In this document: one piece after another, positions 1 through 6,330 of the stretch
Layout of the letters: each line of letters opens with the position of its first letter
Position numbering within the stretch: the stretch's first letter is position 1
Assembly (NCBI GenBank): GCA_028678965.1
Contig: JAJRCM010000096.1
Span: forward strand, 1-7,426
Origin: Methanomicrobiales archaeon
GTDB taxonomy: Archaea; Halobacteriota; Methanomicrobia; Methanomicrobiales; JACTUA01
Direction of reading: 5' to 3'
Length of the DNA: 7,426 bases
Made by a program: the position numbers and the translations under genes
Notes under the pieces: model-generated
The model's input: the letters and a program-made list of their open reading frames with translations, nothing else
Database searches by the model: none
Told to the model about the DNA's origin: nothing

Positions 1-549
1 ATCGGAACCTCAAGCACACGACGGAAGGCCCAGCTCCTCCGCCACGATCCCTCGATCAATATCAAACCGCTCCGCGGTAATCTTGATACCCGCATCCGTC
101 GATTGGTCGAAGGAGATTTCGATGCAGTGGTAGTCGCTGAAGCAGGACTCCAGCGGCTGGGATACCGGGTAACCGGCCAACGGTTACCTCCCCGGCAATT
201 TGTTCCCACCGCCAACCAGGGGACTATCGCGGTGGTCTGCCGAAAAGACCCTGCTCTTCTACAAACTCTCGTACCTCTTGACCACCAGCCCACGAGAAAG
301 GATGTTCTCCTTGAGCGAGGGGTCATGGAAGAGGTAGGTGGGGGATGCTTCACTCCTATGGGGATATTCTGCCAGGGAGGACACCTGACAGCGGAAATCC
401 TCTCGCTTGATGGAACCCGGCGGGAACGACTGGAGCGGGATCTCACCACCGAGGCAGATGCTCGTCAGGTAGGAAGGGATCTTCGGGTCCGTGGAGCCGA
501 GCTCATCGAACAGGCCTACGTGCGGTTAGGGAGGGGGAATGAACGGTAA
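1..549 (+). CDS. hemC: Hydroxymethylbilane synthase (porphobilinogen deaminase), 3' part
   Basis: Joins four porphobilinogen molecules into the linear tetrapyrrole hydroxymethylbilane, in the cytoplasm. The frame is open from base 1, so about 110 N-terminal residues of a usual ~290-310 lie outside; 182 codons are present. Visible signatures are IGTSSTRRKAQLLR at the window start and RGNLDTRIRRL soon after, the arginine-rich substrate/cofactor-binding region of the family. GGGCFTPMG follows, whose Cys codon (346-348) corresponds to the residue that carries the dipyrromethane cofactor. No frameshift is seen, and the C-terminus is of normal extent. The stop codon lies inside cobA (11-bp overlap), implying an operon with translational coupling. 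In methanogens the product feeds sirohaem, F430 and cobamides. Identity is very secure; only the upstream part and promoter are unseen. Confidence 0.97.
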   Translation: MGTSSTRRKAQLLRHDPSINIKPLRGNLDTRIRRLVEGDFDAVVVAEAGLQRLGYRVTGQRLPPRQFVPTANQGTIAVVCRKDPALLQTLVPLDHQPTRKDVLLERGVMEEVGGGCFTPMGIFCQGGHLTAEILSLDGTRRERLERDLTTEADARQVGRDLRVRGAELIEQAYVRLGRGNER

Positions 550-1285
550 AGTATACCTCGTGGGTGCTGGCCCAGGGCGCAGGGACCTTCTGACGTTGCG
601 AGCGCGGGAACTCATCGATTCGGCGGAGGTGATCCTGTATGACCAGCTCGCTGGGGAAATACTCACTACTCTCCCACCGACTGCAGAGTTGATCGATTGT
701 GGAAAATTCGGGAGACGTCATACCCTCGAACAGGAAGAGATTGAGGCCCTGATGGTGGCACGGGCGAAGGAGGGAAAGAAAGTAGTGAGGTTGAAGGGAG
801 GAGATCCATTTCTTTTTGGCCGGGGAGGTGAGGAGCTGGAGACTCTTCTCCTCAATGGGATCGAGGTTGAGATTGTTCCCGGCATCACCAGCGCCATCGC
901 TGTTCCCGGCTGTATTGGTATACCGGTCACCCATCGGGCCTGCGCTTCCCAGGTTACCATTGTCACTGGCCATGAAGATCCTACGAAGGGGCGGATCGGT
1001 GTGCGATGGGATCTGCTCGCTAGATTTGAGGGAACCATTATCATCCTCATGGGGATCAAGAACCTGCCTGCTATCTGTGACGCCCTCATCACTCATGGCA
1101 AAGCTCCGGGAACACCGGTGGCAATTATCGAGCGTGGTCTCCAGGACGATCAACGGGTCACGGTGAGCACCCTCTCCGAGATCCCCGTCGTCGCGAAACG
1201 CAATCATGTCGAACCACCCGCAGTCATTGTCGTTGGTGACGTCGTGGGGTATTACCGCGGGATAAATCTCTGCCATTCCACGTAA
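539..1285 (+). CDS. cobA: Uroporphyrinogen-III C-methyltransferase (SUMT)
   Basis: Transfers two methyl groups from S-adenosylmethionine to uroporphyrinogen III, giving precorrin-2, the branch point to sirohaem, F430 and cobalamin. It is 248 residues, a normal single-domain length, with no fused dehydrogenase (CysG) part. Motifs: VGAGPG (residues 8-13) in the N-terminal loop, LYDQL (33-37), RLKGGDPFLFGRGGEE (84-99), VPGITSA (113-119) and PVTHR (129-133), all typical of SUMT-family tetrapyrrole methylases. The loop reads GPGRRDLLT, where most relatives have GPGDPxLLT, so the usual Asp is replaced. The ATG is preceded by GGGAGGGGG (529-537), a strong ribosome-binding site within the end of hemC. 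hemD, often adjacent in such clusters, does not follow; ilvD does. Other SAM-dependent corrin methylases (CbiL, CbiF) are less likely given the GGDPFLFGRGGEE form. Confidence 0.95.
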   Translation: MNGKVYLVGAGPGRRDLLTLRARELIDSAEVILYDQLAGEILTTLPPTAELIDCGKFGRRHTLEQEEIEALMVARAKEGKKVVRLKGGDPFLFGRGGEELETLLLNGIEVEIVPGITSAIAVPGCIGIPVTHRACASQVTIVTGHEDPTKGRIGVRWDLLARFEGTIIILMGIKNLPAICDALITHGKAPGTPVAIIERGLQDDQRVTVSTLSEIPVVAKRNHVEPPAVIVVGDVVGYYRGINLCHST

Positions 1286-1301
1286 CAGCGCTCACCACCC
1301 G

Positions 1302-1309
1302 GAATAAAA
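1302..1309 (+). promoter_or_regulatory. Possible TATA-like element for ilvD
   Basis: The 71-bp gap between cobA and ilvD holds one A-rich run, GGAATAAAAAG, about 45 bp before the ilvD start codon. A TATA box here would put the transcription start near 1325-1332, leaving room for the ribosome-binding site at 1345-1350. The match to the archaeal TTTATATA consensus is poor, and read-through from cobA is equally possible. Confidence 0.25.
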
Positions 1310-1344
1310 AGATGTATCAGCAGAGATAGAGTAGTTGTTACGTT

Positions 1345-1350
1345 GGAGGA
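1345..1350 (+). promoter_or_regulatory. Ribosome-binding site fixing the GTG start of ilvD
   Basis: GGAGGA lies 6 bases before the GTG at 1357. It supports a GTG start, which gives the N-terminus MRSDELKYG expected of this family; no in-frame ATG gives a comparable N-terminus. Confidence 0.8.
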
Positions 1351-1356
1351 CGAACG

Positions 1357-3021
1357 GTGCGCAGCGATGAGCTCAAATATGGTATCAGGAGGGCTCCGAA
1401 TCGGGCACTCCTGCGATCGCTCGGAATAACCGATGGAGAGATGTCCTATCCATTCATCGGGATTGCTAATGCCTGGAATACCATCGTTCCTGGGCATGTC
1501 CATCTGAGATCCCTCTCTGAAAAAGTCCGAGAAGGAATCGCCGCTGGCGGCGGTGTCCCCTTTGAGTTTGGGGTAATCGGCATCTGTGATGGTATTGCCA
1601 TGGGGCATGAAGGGATGCGGTACTCCCTCCCCTCGCGGGAAGCGGTTGCTGACTCCATCGAACTGATGGTCCAGGCGCACCGCTTTGATGGGCTGGTCTG
1701 TGTGGGCACCTGTGATAAGATTGTGCCCGGAATGCTCATGGCGGCAGCTCGTCTGAATATCCCTACCATCCTCCTCACCGGTGGTCCCATGGAGCCCGGA
1801 CACCTCAAGGGAAGGGAACTCACCCTCACCGACATCTTTGAAGGGGTGGGCATGGTTGCTGAGGGATCCCTCAGCGAGGAAGGATTGCACGAGCTGGAGT
1901 GCTGCGCCATGCCGGGATGCGGTTCCTGCCAGGGCCTTTACACCGCCAACACCATGGCCTGCCTCACTGAGGCATTGGGAATGTCTCTACCCGGATGTGC
2001 CGCGATCCCCGCAGTGAATGCTGCCAAGCTGAGAATTGCCCGGGAAACCGGTGAACGAATTCCCGCACTGGTACGGGAAGGCGTCACTGCACGGGATATC
2101 ATCACCGGGGAGAGCCTCAGAAATGCCATTCGGGTGGATATGGCCCTTGGTGGGTCGACCAATTCGGTCCTGCATCTCCTCGCTATTGCCACAGAGTCAG
2201 GACTTCCCCTTAACCTTGATGATTTCCAGACAATCAGCGACAAAGTGCCCCATATCTGTGATATGCAGCCGGGAGGCCCTCATTCGATGGTGGCGCTCTA
2301 CCACGCCGGGGGAATCCCAGCCATTCTCTCCCGACTTTCTGATATACTTGAGGATGCTGTGACTGTTTCTGGTTCAGGGATCAAAGAAATTGCCAGGAAA
2401 GCACAGATTATGGATGAGACGGTTATCTGCTCACCTGAAGCACCGGTGCATCATTCAGGTGGCTTAACTATCCTCCATGGCTCCCTAGCACCAAATGGTG
2501 CCGTCGTTAAGTGTGCCGCTATTGATACAGCAATGTGGCGTCACCGTGGGCCGGCAAGGGTCTTTGACGGCGAATACGCCGCCATGGAGGCCATTCTTGC
2601 CGGGAGTATTGAGGAAGGAGATGTGGTTGTCATACGGAACGAAGGGCCGGTGGGAGGGCCAGGCATGCCAGAGATGCTCTCTCCCACTGCAGCACTGGTT
2701 GGACGGGGATACCGCAGAGTTGCTCTGGTGACCGATGGCCGCTTTTCGGGTGGGACCCGCGGTCCCTGCATCGGGCACGTGGTACCAGAAGCAGCTATCG
2801 GGGGACCCATTGCTCTCGTTCATAACGGTGATACCATTGCTATAGACCTCCACGCGAGGCGCATCGACCTGCTCCTTGATGCAGCCACCCTCAAGAAACG
2901 GCAGAAAGAGAAGCACCCCATCGCCCGTCCACTCACCGGGGTCCTGTCACGTTATGCAGTGACGGTGGGACAGGCAGATCATGGAGCCGTACTCACCACC
3001 TTACCCCCTTCTCACCTTTGA
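1357..3021 (+). CDS. ilvD: Dihydroxy-acid dehydratase
   Basis: Dehydrates 2,3-dihydroxy-isovalerate and 2,3-dihydroxy-3-methylvalerate to the 2-oxo acids that become valine, leucine and isoleucine; cytoplasmic, Mg- and Fe-S-dependent. It is 554 residues, a full family length, with a GTG start. Motifs in order: [19 protein letters not shown] near the N-terminus, [18 protein letters not shown] (33-50), [19 protein letters not shown] (77-95), NCDK-equivalent TCDKIVPGM (118-126) with the Mg-site Asp/Lys, [15 protein letters not shown] (186-200), LGGSTNS (264-270), [13 protein letters not shown] (428-440) and [11 protein letters not shown] (459-469) with the catalytic-base Ser464. Where [2Fe-2S] plant and mycobacterial enzymes have a cluster Cys (TPCN), this protein has VPGH, as in the oxygen-sensitive [4Fe-4S] E. 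coli type. Sugar-acid dehydratases of the IlvD/Edd family are less likely given these motifs. Followed by a convergent gene. Confidence 0.97.
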   Translation: MRSDELKYGIRRAPNRALLRSLGITDGEMSYPFIGIANAWNTIVPGHVHLRSLSEKVREGIAAGGGVPFEFGVIGICDGIAMGHEGMRYSLPSREAVADSIELMVQAHRFDGLVCVGTCDKIVPGMLMAAARLNIPTILLTGGPMEPGHLKGRELTLTDIFEGVGMVAEGSLSEEGLHELECCAMPGCGSCQGLYTANTMACLTEALGMSLPGCAAIPAVNAAKLRIARETGERIPALVREGVTARDIITGESLRNAIRVDMALGGSTNSVLHLLAIATESGLPLNLDDFQTISDKVPHICDMQPGGPHSMVALYHAGGIPAILSRLSDILEDAVTVSGSGIKEIARKAQIMDETVICSPEAPVHHSGGLTILHGSLAPNGAVVKCAAIDTAMWRHRGPARVFDGEYAAMEAILAGSIEEGDVVVIRNEGPVGGPGMPEMLSPTAALVGRGYRRVALVTDGRFSGGTRGPCIGHVVPEAAIGGPIALVHNGDTIAIDLHARRIDLLLDAATLKKRQKEKHPIARPLTGVLSRYAVTVGQADHGAVLTTLPPSHL

Positions 3022-3056
3022 GAGCTGTGGTAAGGTAGCCTCCTCAACTCCCACCA

Positions 3057-3061
3057 TTTTT
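3057..3061 (+). terminator. Possible T-tract terminator after ilvD
   Basis: A short TTTTT run, preceded by a possible weak GTGG/CCAC stem (3027-3030 with 3051-3054), lies 36 bases after the ilvD stop. Archaeal RNA polymerase can stop at T-rich tracts, and the convergent arrangement makes a stop here likely. The run is short, so this is tentative. Confidence 0.35.
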
Positions 3062-3090
3062 CAATCGATAGCCGGATGAAAGAACATCAG

Positions 3091-3096
3091 AAAAAA
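3091..3096 (-). terminator. Possible T-tract terminator after the small minus-strand gene
   Basis: Six A on the plus strand form a T6 run in the minus-strand transcript, 17 bases past the stop codon of the gene at 3114-3374. It is a simple archaeal-type T-tract without an evident hairpin. Confidence 0.4.
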
Positions 3097-3113
3097 CAGA
3101 GTGGGATACGGTA

Positions 3114-3374
3114 TCAAGCCCGGTATTGGAGGATGGCACTGGAGAGTGTTCGATCGGCGAGAGCCGCTTTATCGGAAAGGTACTTGATGATGCAACTTTT
3201 TCTGGAAAATTCCAGTTTATTCATCAGGGATTCCACCCTGAACAATTTCTGGTCCTCATCGGCAAGTGGAGCACGATCAGCATCCTCCACTTTCTTCAAA
3301 TACGTCAACGTCTTCTGGGCCATTGTATCAACCATATGATTCCGCCACCCGAATAACCGATCCAATATCCCCAT
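3114..3374 (-). CDS. Small hypothetical protein (86 aa)
   Basis: I do not recognise the family. The product begins MGILDRLFGWRNHMVDTMAQ, a short amphipathic stretch, followed by a charged, probably all-helical body (TYLKKVEDADRAPLADEDQK, then LMNKLEFSRKS) with a single Cys and no transmembrane segment or metal motif. The support is mainly contextual. GGTGAG (3381-3386) sits 6 bases before the ATG. TATA-like sequence lies just upstream at 3403-3426, and a T6 tract follows the stop. The composition looks protein-like, whereas overlapping plus-strand frames are Ser-rich and lack a ribosome-binding site. It is convergent with ilvD and codirectional with carbonic anhydrase, but 229 bp away with its own signals, so probably monocistronic. 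No function is proposed. Confidence 0.68.
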   Translation of the reverse strand: MGILDRLFGWRNHMVDTMAQKTLTYLKKVEDADRAPLADEDQKLFRVESLMNKLEFSRKSCIIKYLSDKAALADRTLSSAILQYRA

Positions 3375-3402
3375 CTTGCTCTCACCACATGATAGGTAGG
3401 GT

Positions 3403-3426
3403 AATATAAAAACGTTATGATAATAA
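3403..3426 (-). promoter_or_regulatory. Candidate core promoter of the 86-aa gene
   Basis: Read on the minus strand this stretch contains TTATTATC followed by TTTTTATATT (3403-3412). The inner box would start transcription around 3381-3385, giving a very short leader that cuts into the ribosome-binding site. The outer one (about 3418-3426) would start near 3396 and leave the site intact. Either is compatible with an archaeal TBP-dependent promoter. Confidence 0.5.
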
Positions 3427-3430
3427 GAAC

Positions 3431-3456
3431 AAAAAATCAGTCTTTTTTACTTTTTT
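3431..3456. terminator. Candidate bidirectional poly-A/poly-T terminator
   Basis: A6 at 3431-3436 and T6 at 3443-3448 form a 6-bp A/T inverted repeat around a 6-base centre, followed by a second T6 at 3451-3456. Minus-strand transcripts from carbonic anhydrase would meet T6 at 3436-3431. Plus-strand transcripts would meet two T6 runs. Simple T-tracts are sufficient terminators in archaea, but low-complexity AT sequence is an alternative explanation. Confidence 0.35.
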
Positions 3457-3506
3457 CATAATATTTTCTTGTATATTCCACTGAGGGGGAAAAATAGCAA
3501 TCAGAT

Positions 3507-3551
3507 CCTCCAATAATAGCAATAGTTGAATTATTTTTGAATTATTAGAGG
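3507..3551. repeat. Imperfect inverted repeat, 11-bp arms
   Basis: CCTCCAATAAT (3507-3517) and ATTATTAGAGG (3541-3551) are complementary at 10 of 11 positions, enclosing a 23-base AT-rich centre that also holds most of a short direct repeat (GAATTATT twice). It lies 53 bases past the carbonic anhydrase stop on that gene's transcript, with a T5 run (3495-3491) 11 bases further on. It may be a terminator or 3' stability stem, or part of a small RNA. Confidence 0.45.
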
Positions 3552-3553
3552 GG

Positions 3554-3566
3554 TATTTATATATAG
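3554..3566. promoter_or_regulatory. Unassigned TATA-box-like element
   Basis: TATTTATATATAG contains TTTATATA, a very good archaeal TATA match. Its core is nearly symmetric, so direction is unclear. Read plus, it would start a transcript near 3586 antisense to the end of carbonic anhydrase. Read minus, near 3534, within the spacer. No protein gene lies suitably downstream in either direction. Confidence 0.35.
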
Positions 3567-3603
3567 TAATAATTTTTATCCCAGGAAGGATCGGTGCTCC
3601 ACC

Positions 3604-4197
3604 TTACTCCACGACAGTAAGTGTACCGTTCTCCAGATCATAGTACAGACCGTGCAGAGCAATGGCTCCACGATGGAGTGCGCTCTTGACCAGCGGGTAA
3701 TTCCTCAGGTGCTCCAGCTGGAGACGTACATTCTCCAGTTCGATCATTCGCTTCCGTTCAGCAGCAATCCTTGGATCCTCGGTAGGGGGCAGTTTTCGGT
3801 CAACCCGCTCTTTTGCCTCCCGGGCATTGTTCAGCCACAGGGGGATGTACACATCGTTTGTCTCCTTGGAAAGGGCTTTCATCGCCCCGCAATCCGAATG
3901 CCCGCACACCACGATATCCTTGACCTTCAGGTGATTGAGGGCATACTCAAGAACGGTGGCAAAATTCCAGTCATGTATGGGGACCACATTCCCGATATTT
4001 CGCTGGACGAATAGCTCTCCAGCTTTGGAACAGGTGAGCCGTTCAGGGTTCACCCGTGAGTCGGAGCAGCCAATCCACAGGACATTCGGGCTTTGCCCTT
4101 GCGAGAGCTTTTTATAAAAATCAAGGTGCTTCTCAAAATCTCGGTTAATAAACTTCAGATTACCCTCTAGTAGTCGTTCGATCATAGATTTACTCAC
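3604..4197 (-). CDS. Beta-class carbonic anhydrase (plant/CynT-like clade)
   Basis: Interconverts CO2 and bicarbonate with a cytoplasmic zinc site; in a CO2-reducing methanogen it would supply CO2 or bicarbonate and aid pH balance. The chosen GTG start gives 197 residues. Zinc ligands and the Asp-Arg dyad are visible: CSDSR (Cys44, Asp46, Arg48) and CGHSDCGAM (His100, Cys103). GELFVQRNIGNVVP and the C-terminal ENVRLQLEHLRNYPLVK region mark the plant/CynT-like clade rather than the short Cab-type enzyme. The frame stays open to an ATG at 4260 (218 aa), but that ATG lacks a ribosome-binding site and lies upstream of the transcription start expected from the TATA element at 4271-4280. The GTG at 4195-4197 has GGTGAGG 5 bases upstream, and the conserved sequence (MIERLLEGNLKF) begins right after. 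Divergent from the flavin-protein gene. Confidence 0.95.
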   Translation of the reverse strand: MSKSMIERLLEGNLKFINRDFEKHLDFYKKLSQGQSPNVLWIGCSDSRVNPERLTCSKAGELFVQRNIGNVVPIHDWNFATVLEYALNHLKVKDIVVCGHSDCGAMKALSKETNDVYIPLWLNNAREAKERVDRKLPPTEDPRIAAERKRMIELENVRLQLEHLRNYPLVKSALHRGAIALHGLYYDLENGTLTVVE

Positions 4198-4202
4198 TAC
4201 AT

Positions 4203-4209
4203 CCTCACC
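4203..4209 (-). promoter_or_regulatory. Ribosome-binding site deciding the carbonic anhydrase start
   Basis: On the minus strand GGTGAGG stands 5 bases before the GTG at 4197. It is a strong match to the archaeal anti-Shine-Dalgarno core. The upstream ATG at 4260 and the downstream ATG at 4185 (17 bases from the site) have no comparable signal. Confidence 0.75.
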
Positions 4210-4270
4210 ACCATCGGTAAAAAGAGTTGTTATTTTTGCCGGAAGAGGGTCGAAATCCATTCAAATCATA

Positions 4271-4280
4271 ACATATATAT
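4271..4280. promoter_or_regulatory. Shared divergent TATA element
   Basis: ACATATATAT is the only strong TATA-like sequence between the divergent carbonic anhydrase and flavin-protein genes and is nearly palindromic. Standard archaeal spacing of about 25 bases puts starts near 4300-4305 on plus, leaving a leader of a few bases before the ATG at 4310. On minus the start would fall near 4250, about 50 bases ahead of the GTG. A common element suggests both genes answer to one control, but no operator is seen. Confidence 0.55.
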
Positions 4281-4309
4281 CTATCCTTGAAGTGTAGATC
4301 AAAACGGTA

Positions 4310-4792
4310 ATGCGTATGGATATAGTGAAGATCCCCAGAATGGATAAGAAGGATTATGACCAGCTGATCAATGAGGGGTATATCTGCCGTATCGCATTCA
4401 TGGGTGATCGTTATCCCTATGTTGCTCCCTTCCTTTACGTTTTTGATGGAAATTTCATGTACTTCCTTTCAACAAAATATGGCAAAAAGATACAATATTT
4501 CCGCAAGAATCCGTATATCTCAGTGGAAGTCGAGAAATATACTCAGGATCTCTCCAACTATACCTTTGTCACCATGCAGGGGAGGCTTGATGAGGTGCGT
4601 GATGCTATTGAAAAGAAGAAGATCCGTCAGAAATTTGTACAGATGATCAAGACTCATAATCTCTCCACCAACATCCTTGCTGCCCTTGGTCATTCTCCTA
4701 AAGATCCCATCGATTCCATTGCTACAGAAGAGAGGTCTTGCATCTGGAAGCTTGTCGGTGTCGAAGACATTGTGGCGTTGAAGAACCTGTAA
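4310..4792 (+). CDS. Pyridoxamine 5'-phosphate oxidase-like FMN-binding split-barrel protein
   Basis: 160 residues resembling the PNPOx-like flavin-binding split-barrel superfamily. The family signature is GYICRIAFMGDRYPYVAPF (23-41), then YVFDGNFMYFLSTKYGKKIQYF (43-64) with the Ser-Thr and Lys residues expected at the FMN phosphate. NPYISVEVE (67-75) and FVTMQGRLDEV (86-96), the barrel strands, follow. A C-terminal helix (EKKKIRQKFVQMI) and IWKLVGVEDIVALK close the domain. Such archaeal proteins are usually of unknown substrate; true vitamin B6 oxidase activity is not implied. No ribosome-binding site precedes the ATG at 4310 or the one at 4316, and the TATA at 4271-4280 predicts a very short leader, so leaderless translation is likely. 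An ATG at 4343 is a less likely start because it removes conserved KIPRM. Divergent from carbonic anhydrase. Confidence 0.88.
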   Translation: MRMDIVKIPRMDKKDYDQLINEGYICRIAFMGDRYPYVAPFLYVFDGNFMYFLSTKYGKKIQYFRKNPYISVEVEKYTQDLSNYTFVTMQGRLDEVRDAIEKKKIRQKFVQMIKTHNLSTNILAALGHSPKDPIDSIATEERSCIWKLVGVEDIVALKNL

Positions 4793-4809
4793 ACGAGCAC
4801 GCCATTCCC

Positions 4810-4824
4810 TTTTTTCCATTTTTT
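4810..4824 (+). terminator. Tandem T-tract terminator after the flavin-protein gene
   Basis: Two T6 runs (4810-4815 and 4819-4824) begin 17 bases after the stop codon in the 73-bp convergent gap before the transporter's 3' end. No stable hairpin is needed for archaeal T-tract termination. No equivalent T-run is seen on the minus strand for the transporter. Confidence 0.6.
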
Positions 4825-4865
4825 CGAGAAATCCTTCGGTGGAATATGCAGTGAATATCCTCGCG

Positions 4866-6269
4866 CTACGCTAGGCCGAACTCCATCCCCAAGATAACAA
4901 GGGACGTTATGAGCGTCAGTGGAGTGATAAGCATCCCATAATACAAGAAATCCCTGAAGGTGATCCGAACCTCCTTCCCAGCGAGGATACTCATCCACAT
5001 AATGCCCGCGAGAGAGCCAAGTGGTGTAAGGTTCGCACCCAGATTGGAGCCAACTGTAGTGGCAAATACTGCCGGCAACAATCCCCCAGTAGAGGATTCC
5101 CGGATGATGGACGTGAAGGCAACCGTCATGGGGATATTATTTACTACGTTAGCCGTAAGGGCTGAGGTGATCCCATACACTCCTGTCACAAGAAGGGGTG
5201 ACTGACCACAGATTGCGGAAAGCCTCGCTCCCACCTCACCAGTAATCCCATAGATTCTGAGTGCTTCTACGGTGACAAAGAGGGAGAGGACAAAGGGTAT
5301 AATACTCCACGGCATGCGATACAGTGAGGTGACCACGTGATTAACCGGCATCGCCTTATTCTTCCGTAAGGGTCCAATGGCATAGTCTCTGATGACAAGA
5401 ATCCCAAGAAGGAGAAGGGCGAAGGCGAGTGACACTATCCACATCTCAACTCCATACGAGGGAGCTATCATGAGGGTAATGATGCAGCTACCGAGAAGCA
5501 GGAGACCCATATATGCCCCCTGGCGATCACTGAGTGCCGAGGAAGGATCCACACAATAGGTGCCAGCCATTGGTTGTGTGATCTCTTTTCTGAAAACCAT
5601 ATAGAGCACTGCGAGGCCGGTGAGACCTGCTCCCAGGGTGGGGAGAAACATCCAGCTGGTAAAGCGATCGAAGCCTATCCCAAATGCGGTGGCGAGGACG
5701 ATGTTGGTTGGATTCCCGATATAGAGCATCATACTCCACGTATTCGCAGCAAAAAATTCGGCGATAAGGTAGGGGCGGGGATTGATACCGGCATCACGGG
5801 TAAAATAAAAGATAAAGGGAGTGAAAGTGAGCACGATGATGTCGTTCGAGGTGAAGGTGGTAAGCACCGAAACAACGACATAGAGTGCAAAAAAAAGGCG
5901 CCTGCCATCTCCTCCTGCATATTGCAGGGCAAGGCGGGCGCAGTACTCAAAAAATCCGGTGATATCAAGAAAAATGCTCATGAACACCATAGAAAGGAAC
6001 AGTATGAGTACCCCGATGGGATTCAGGCCTGCGGTTCCCTCTATTCCTTCGATTATCTGATGGTAATTCAGCACTCCAAAGAGGATGATCAGGAACGGGC
6101 CAAAAAGAGCCCCCAAAAAATAGGTCTGCAGCTGGATATTGCGGCCCAAGACGCGGAGATAGAGATAAGGTCGTTTCATGATGAGCGCGATCGTAATCGC
6201 AGACGTGAGGAAAAAAAGCAAGAGAACCGCAAGGGGAACCATGGTGATCGCTGACGTGAAGGTAGGCAT
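4866..6269 (-). CDS. ArsB/SLC13-type (ion transporter superfamily) membrane protein
   Basis: Integral membrane transporter, 467 residues from the chosen ATG, with roughly 10-12 hydrophobic segments from residue ~10 to the C-terminus. The two signature re-entrant regions are visible: FTSNDIIVLTFTP (139-151) with IGNPTN (184-189) in the first half, and NNIPMT (377-382) with GSNLGANLTPLGSL (407-420) in the second. Both are characteristic of ArsB and related CitM/NhaD-like carriers, and the C-terminal NLTPLGSLAGIMW is closest to ArsB. The substrate cannot be read from sequence (arsenite, a dicarboxylate or Na+/H+ are family options), and no ars regulator or reductase is nearby. The frame is open to 6401, but residues upstream are atypical. 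ATG 6269 has GTGAT (6274-6278) 4 bases before it. ATG 6302 is an alternative (leaderless) start giving 478 residues. Convergent with the flavin-protein gene. Confidence 0.88.
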   Translation of the reverse strand: MPTFTSAITMVPLAVLLLFFLTSAITIALIMKRPYLYLRVLGRNIQLQTYFLGALFGPFLIILFGVLNYHQIIEGIEGTAGLNPIGVLILFLSMVFMSIFLDITGFFEYCARLALQYAGGDGRRLFFALYVVVSVLTTFTSNDIIVLTFTPFIFYFTRDAGINPRPYLIAEFFAANTWSMMLYIGNPTNIVLATAFGIGFDRFTSWMFLPTLGAGLTGLAVLYMVFRKEITQPMAGTYCVDPSSALSDRQGAYMGLLLLGSCIITLMIAPSYGVEMWIVSLAFALLLLGILVIRDYAIGPLRKNKAMPVNHVVTSLYRMPWSIIPFVLSLFVTVEALRIYGITGEVGARLSAICGQSPLLVTGVYGITSALTANVVNNIPMTVAFTSIIRESSTGGLLPAVFATTVGSNLGANLTPLGSLAGIMWMSILAGKEVRITFRDFLYYGMLITPLTLITSLVILGMEFGLA

Positions 6270-6320
6270 GCCGATCACATCTATCTGGCGCTTCGGTGTC
6301 ATGGATATGACATATGAGAA

Positions 6321-6330
6321 AGAAATAAAT
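6321..6330 (-). promoter_or_regulatory. Possible TATA element for the transporter
   Basis: On the minus strand this reads ATTTATTTCT, a moderate TATA match. Transcription would start near 6300, either leaderless at ATG 6302 or with a ~30-base leader before ATG 6269. The rest of the 213-bp divergent gap (6270-6482) shows no gene and no second convincing TATA box for the plus-strand unit. Confidence 0.35.

Noticed and set aside
503..1276. 257-codon open frame on the minus strand covering cobA
   Set aside because: It lies exactly opposite cobA, shows no recognisable domain and has no ribosome-binding site; cobA motifs are unambiguous.
3076..3339. 87-codon plus-strand frame opposite the small unknown gene
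   Set aside because: Ser-rich and low in family-like features, with no ribosome-binding site or promoter; the minus-strand frame has both.
5574..6254. 226-codon plus-strand frame rich in Lys, Glu and Asp
   Set aside because: It is the complement of hydrophobic transporter codons, which typically yields charged shadow frames; the transporter motifs are clear.
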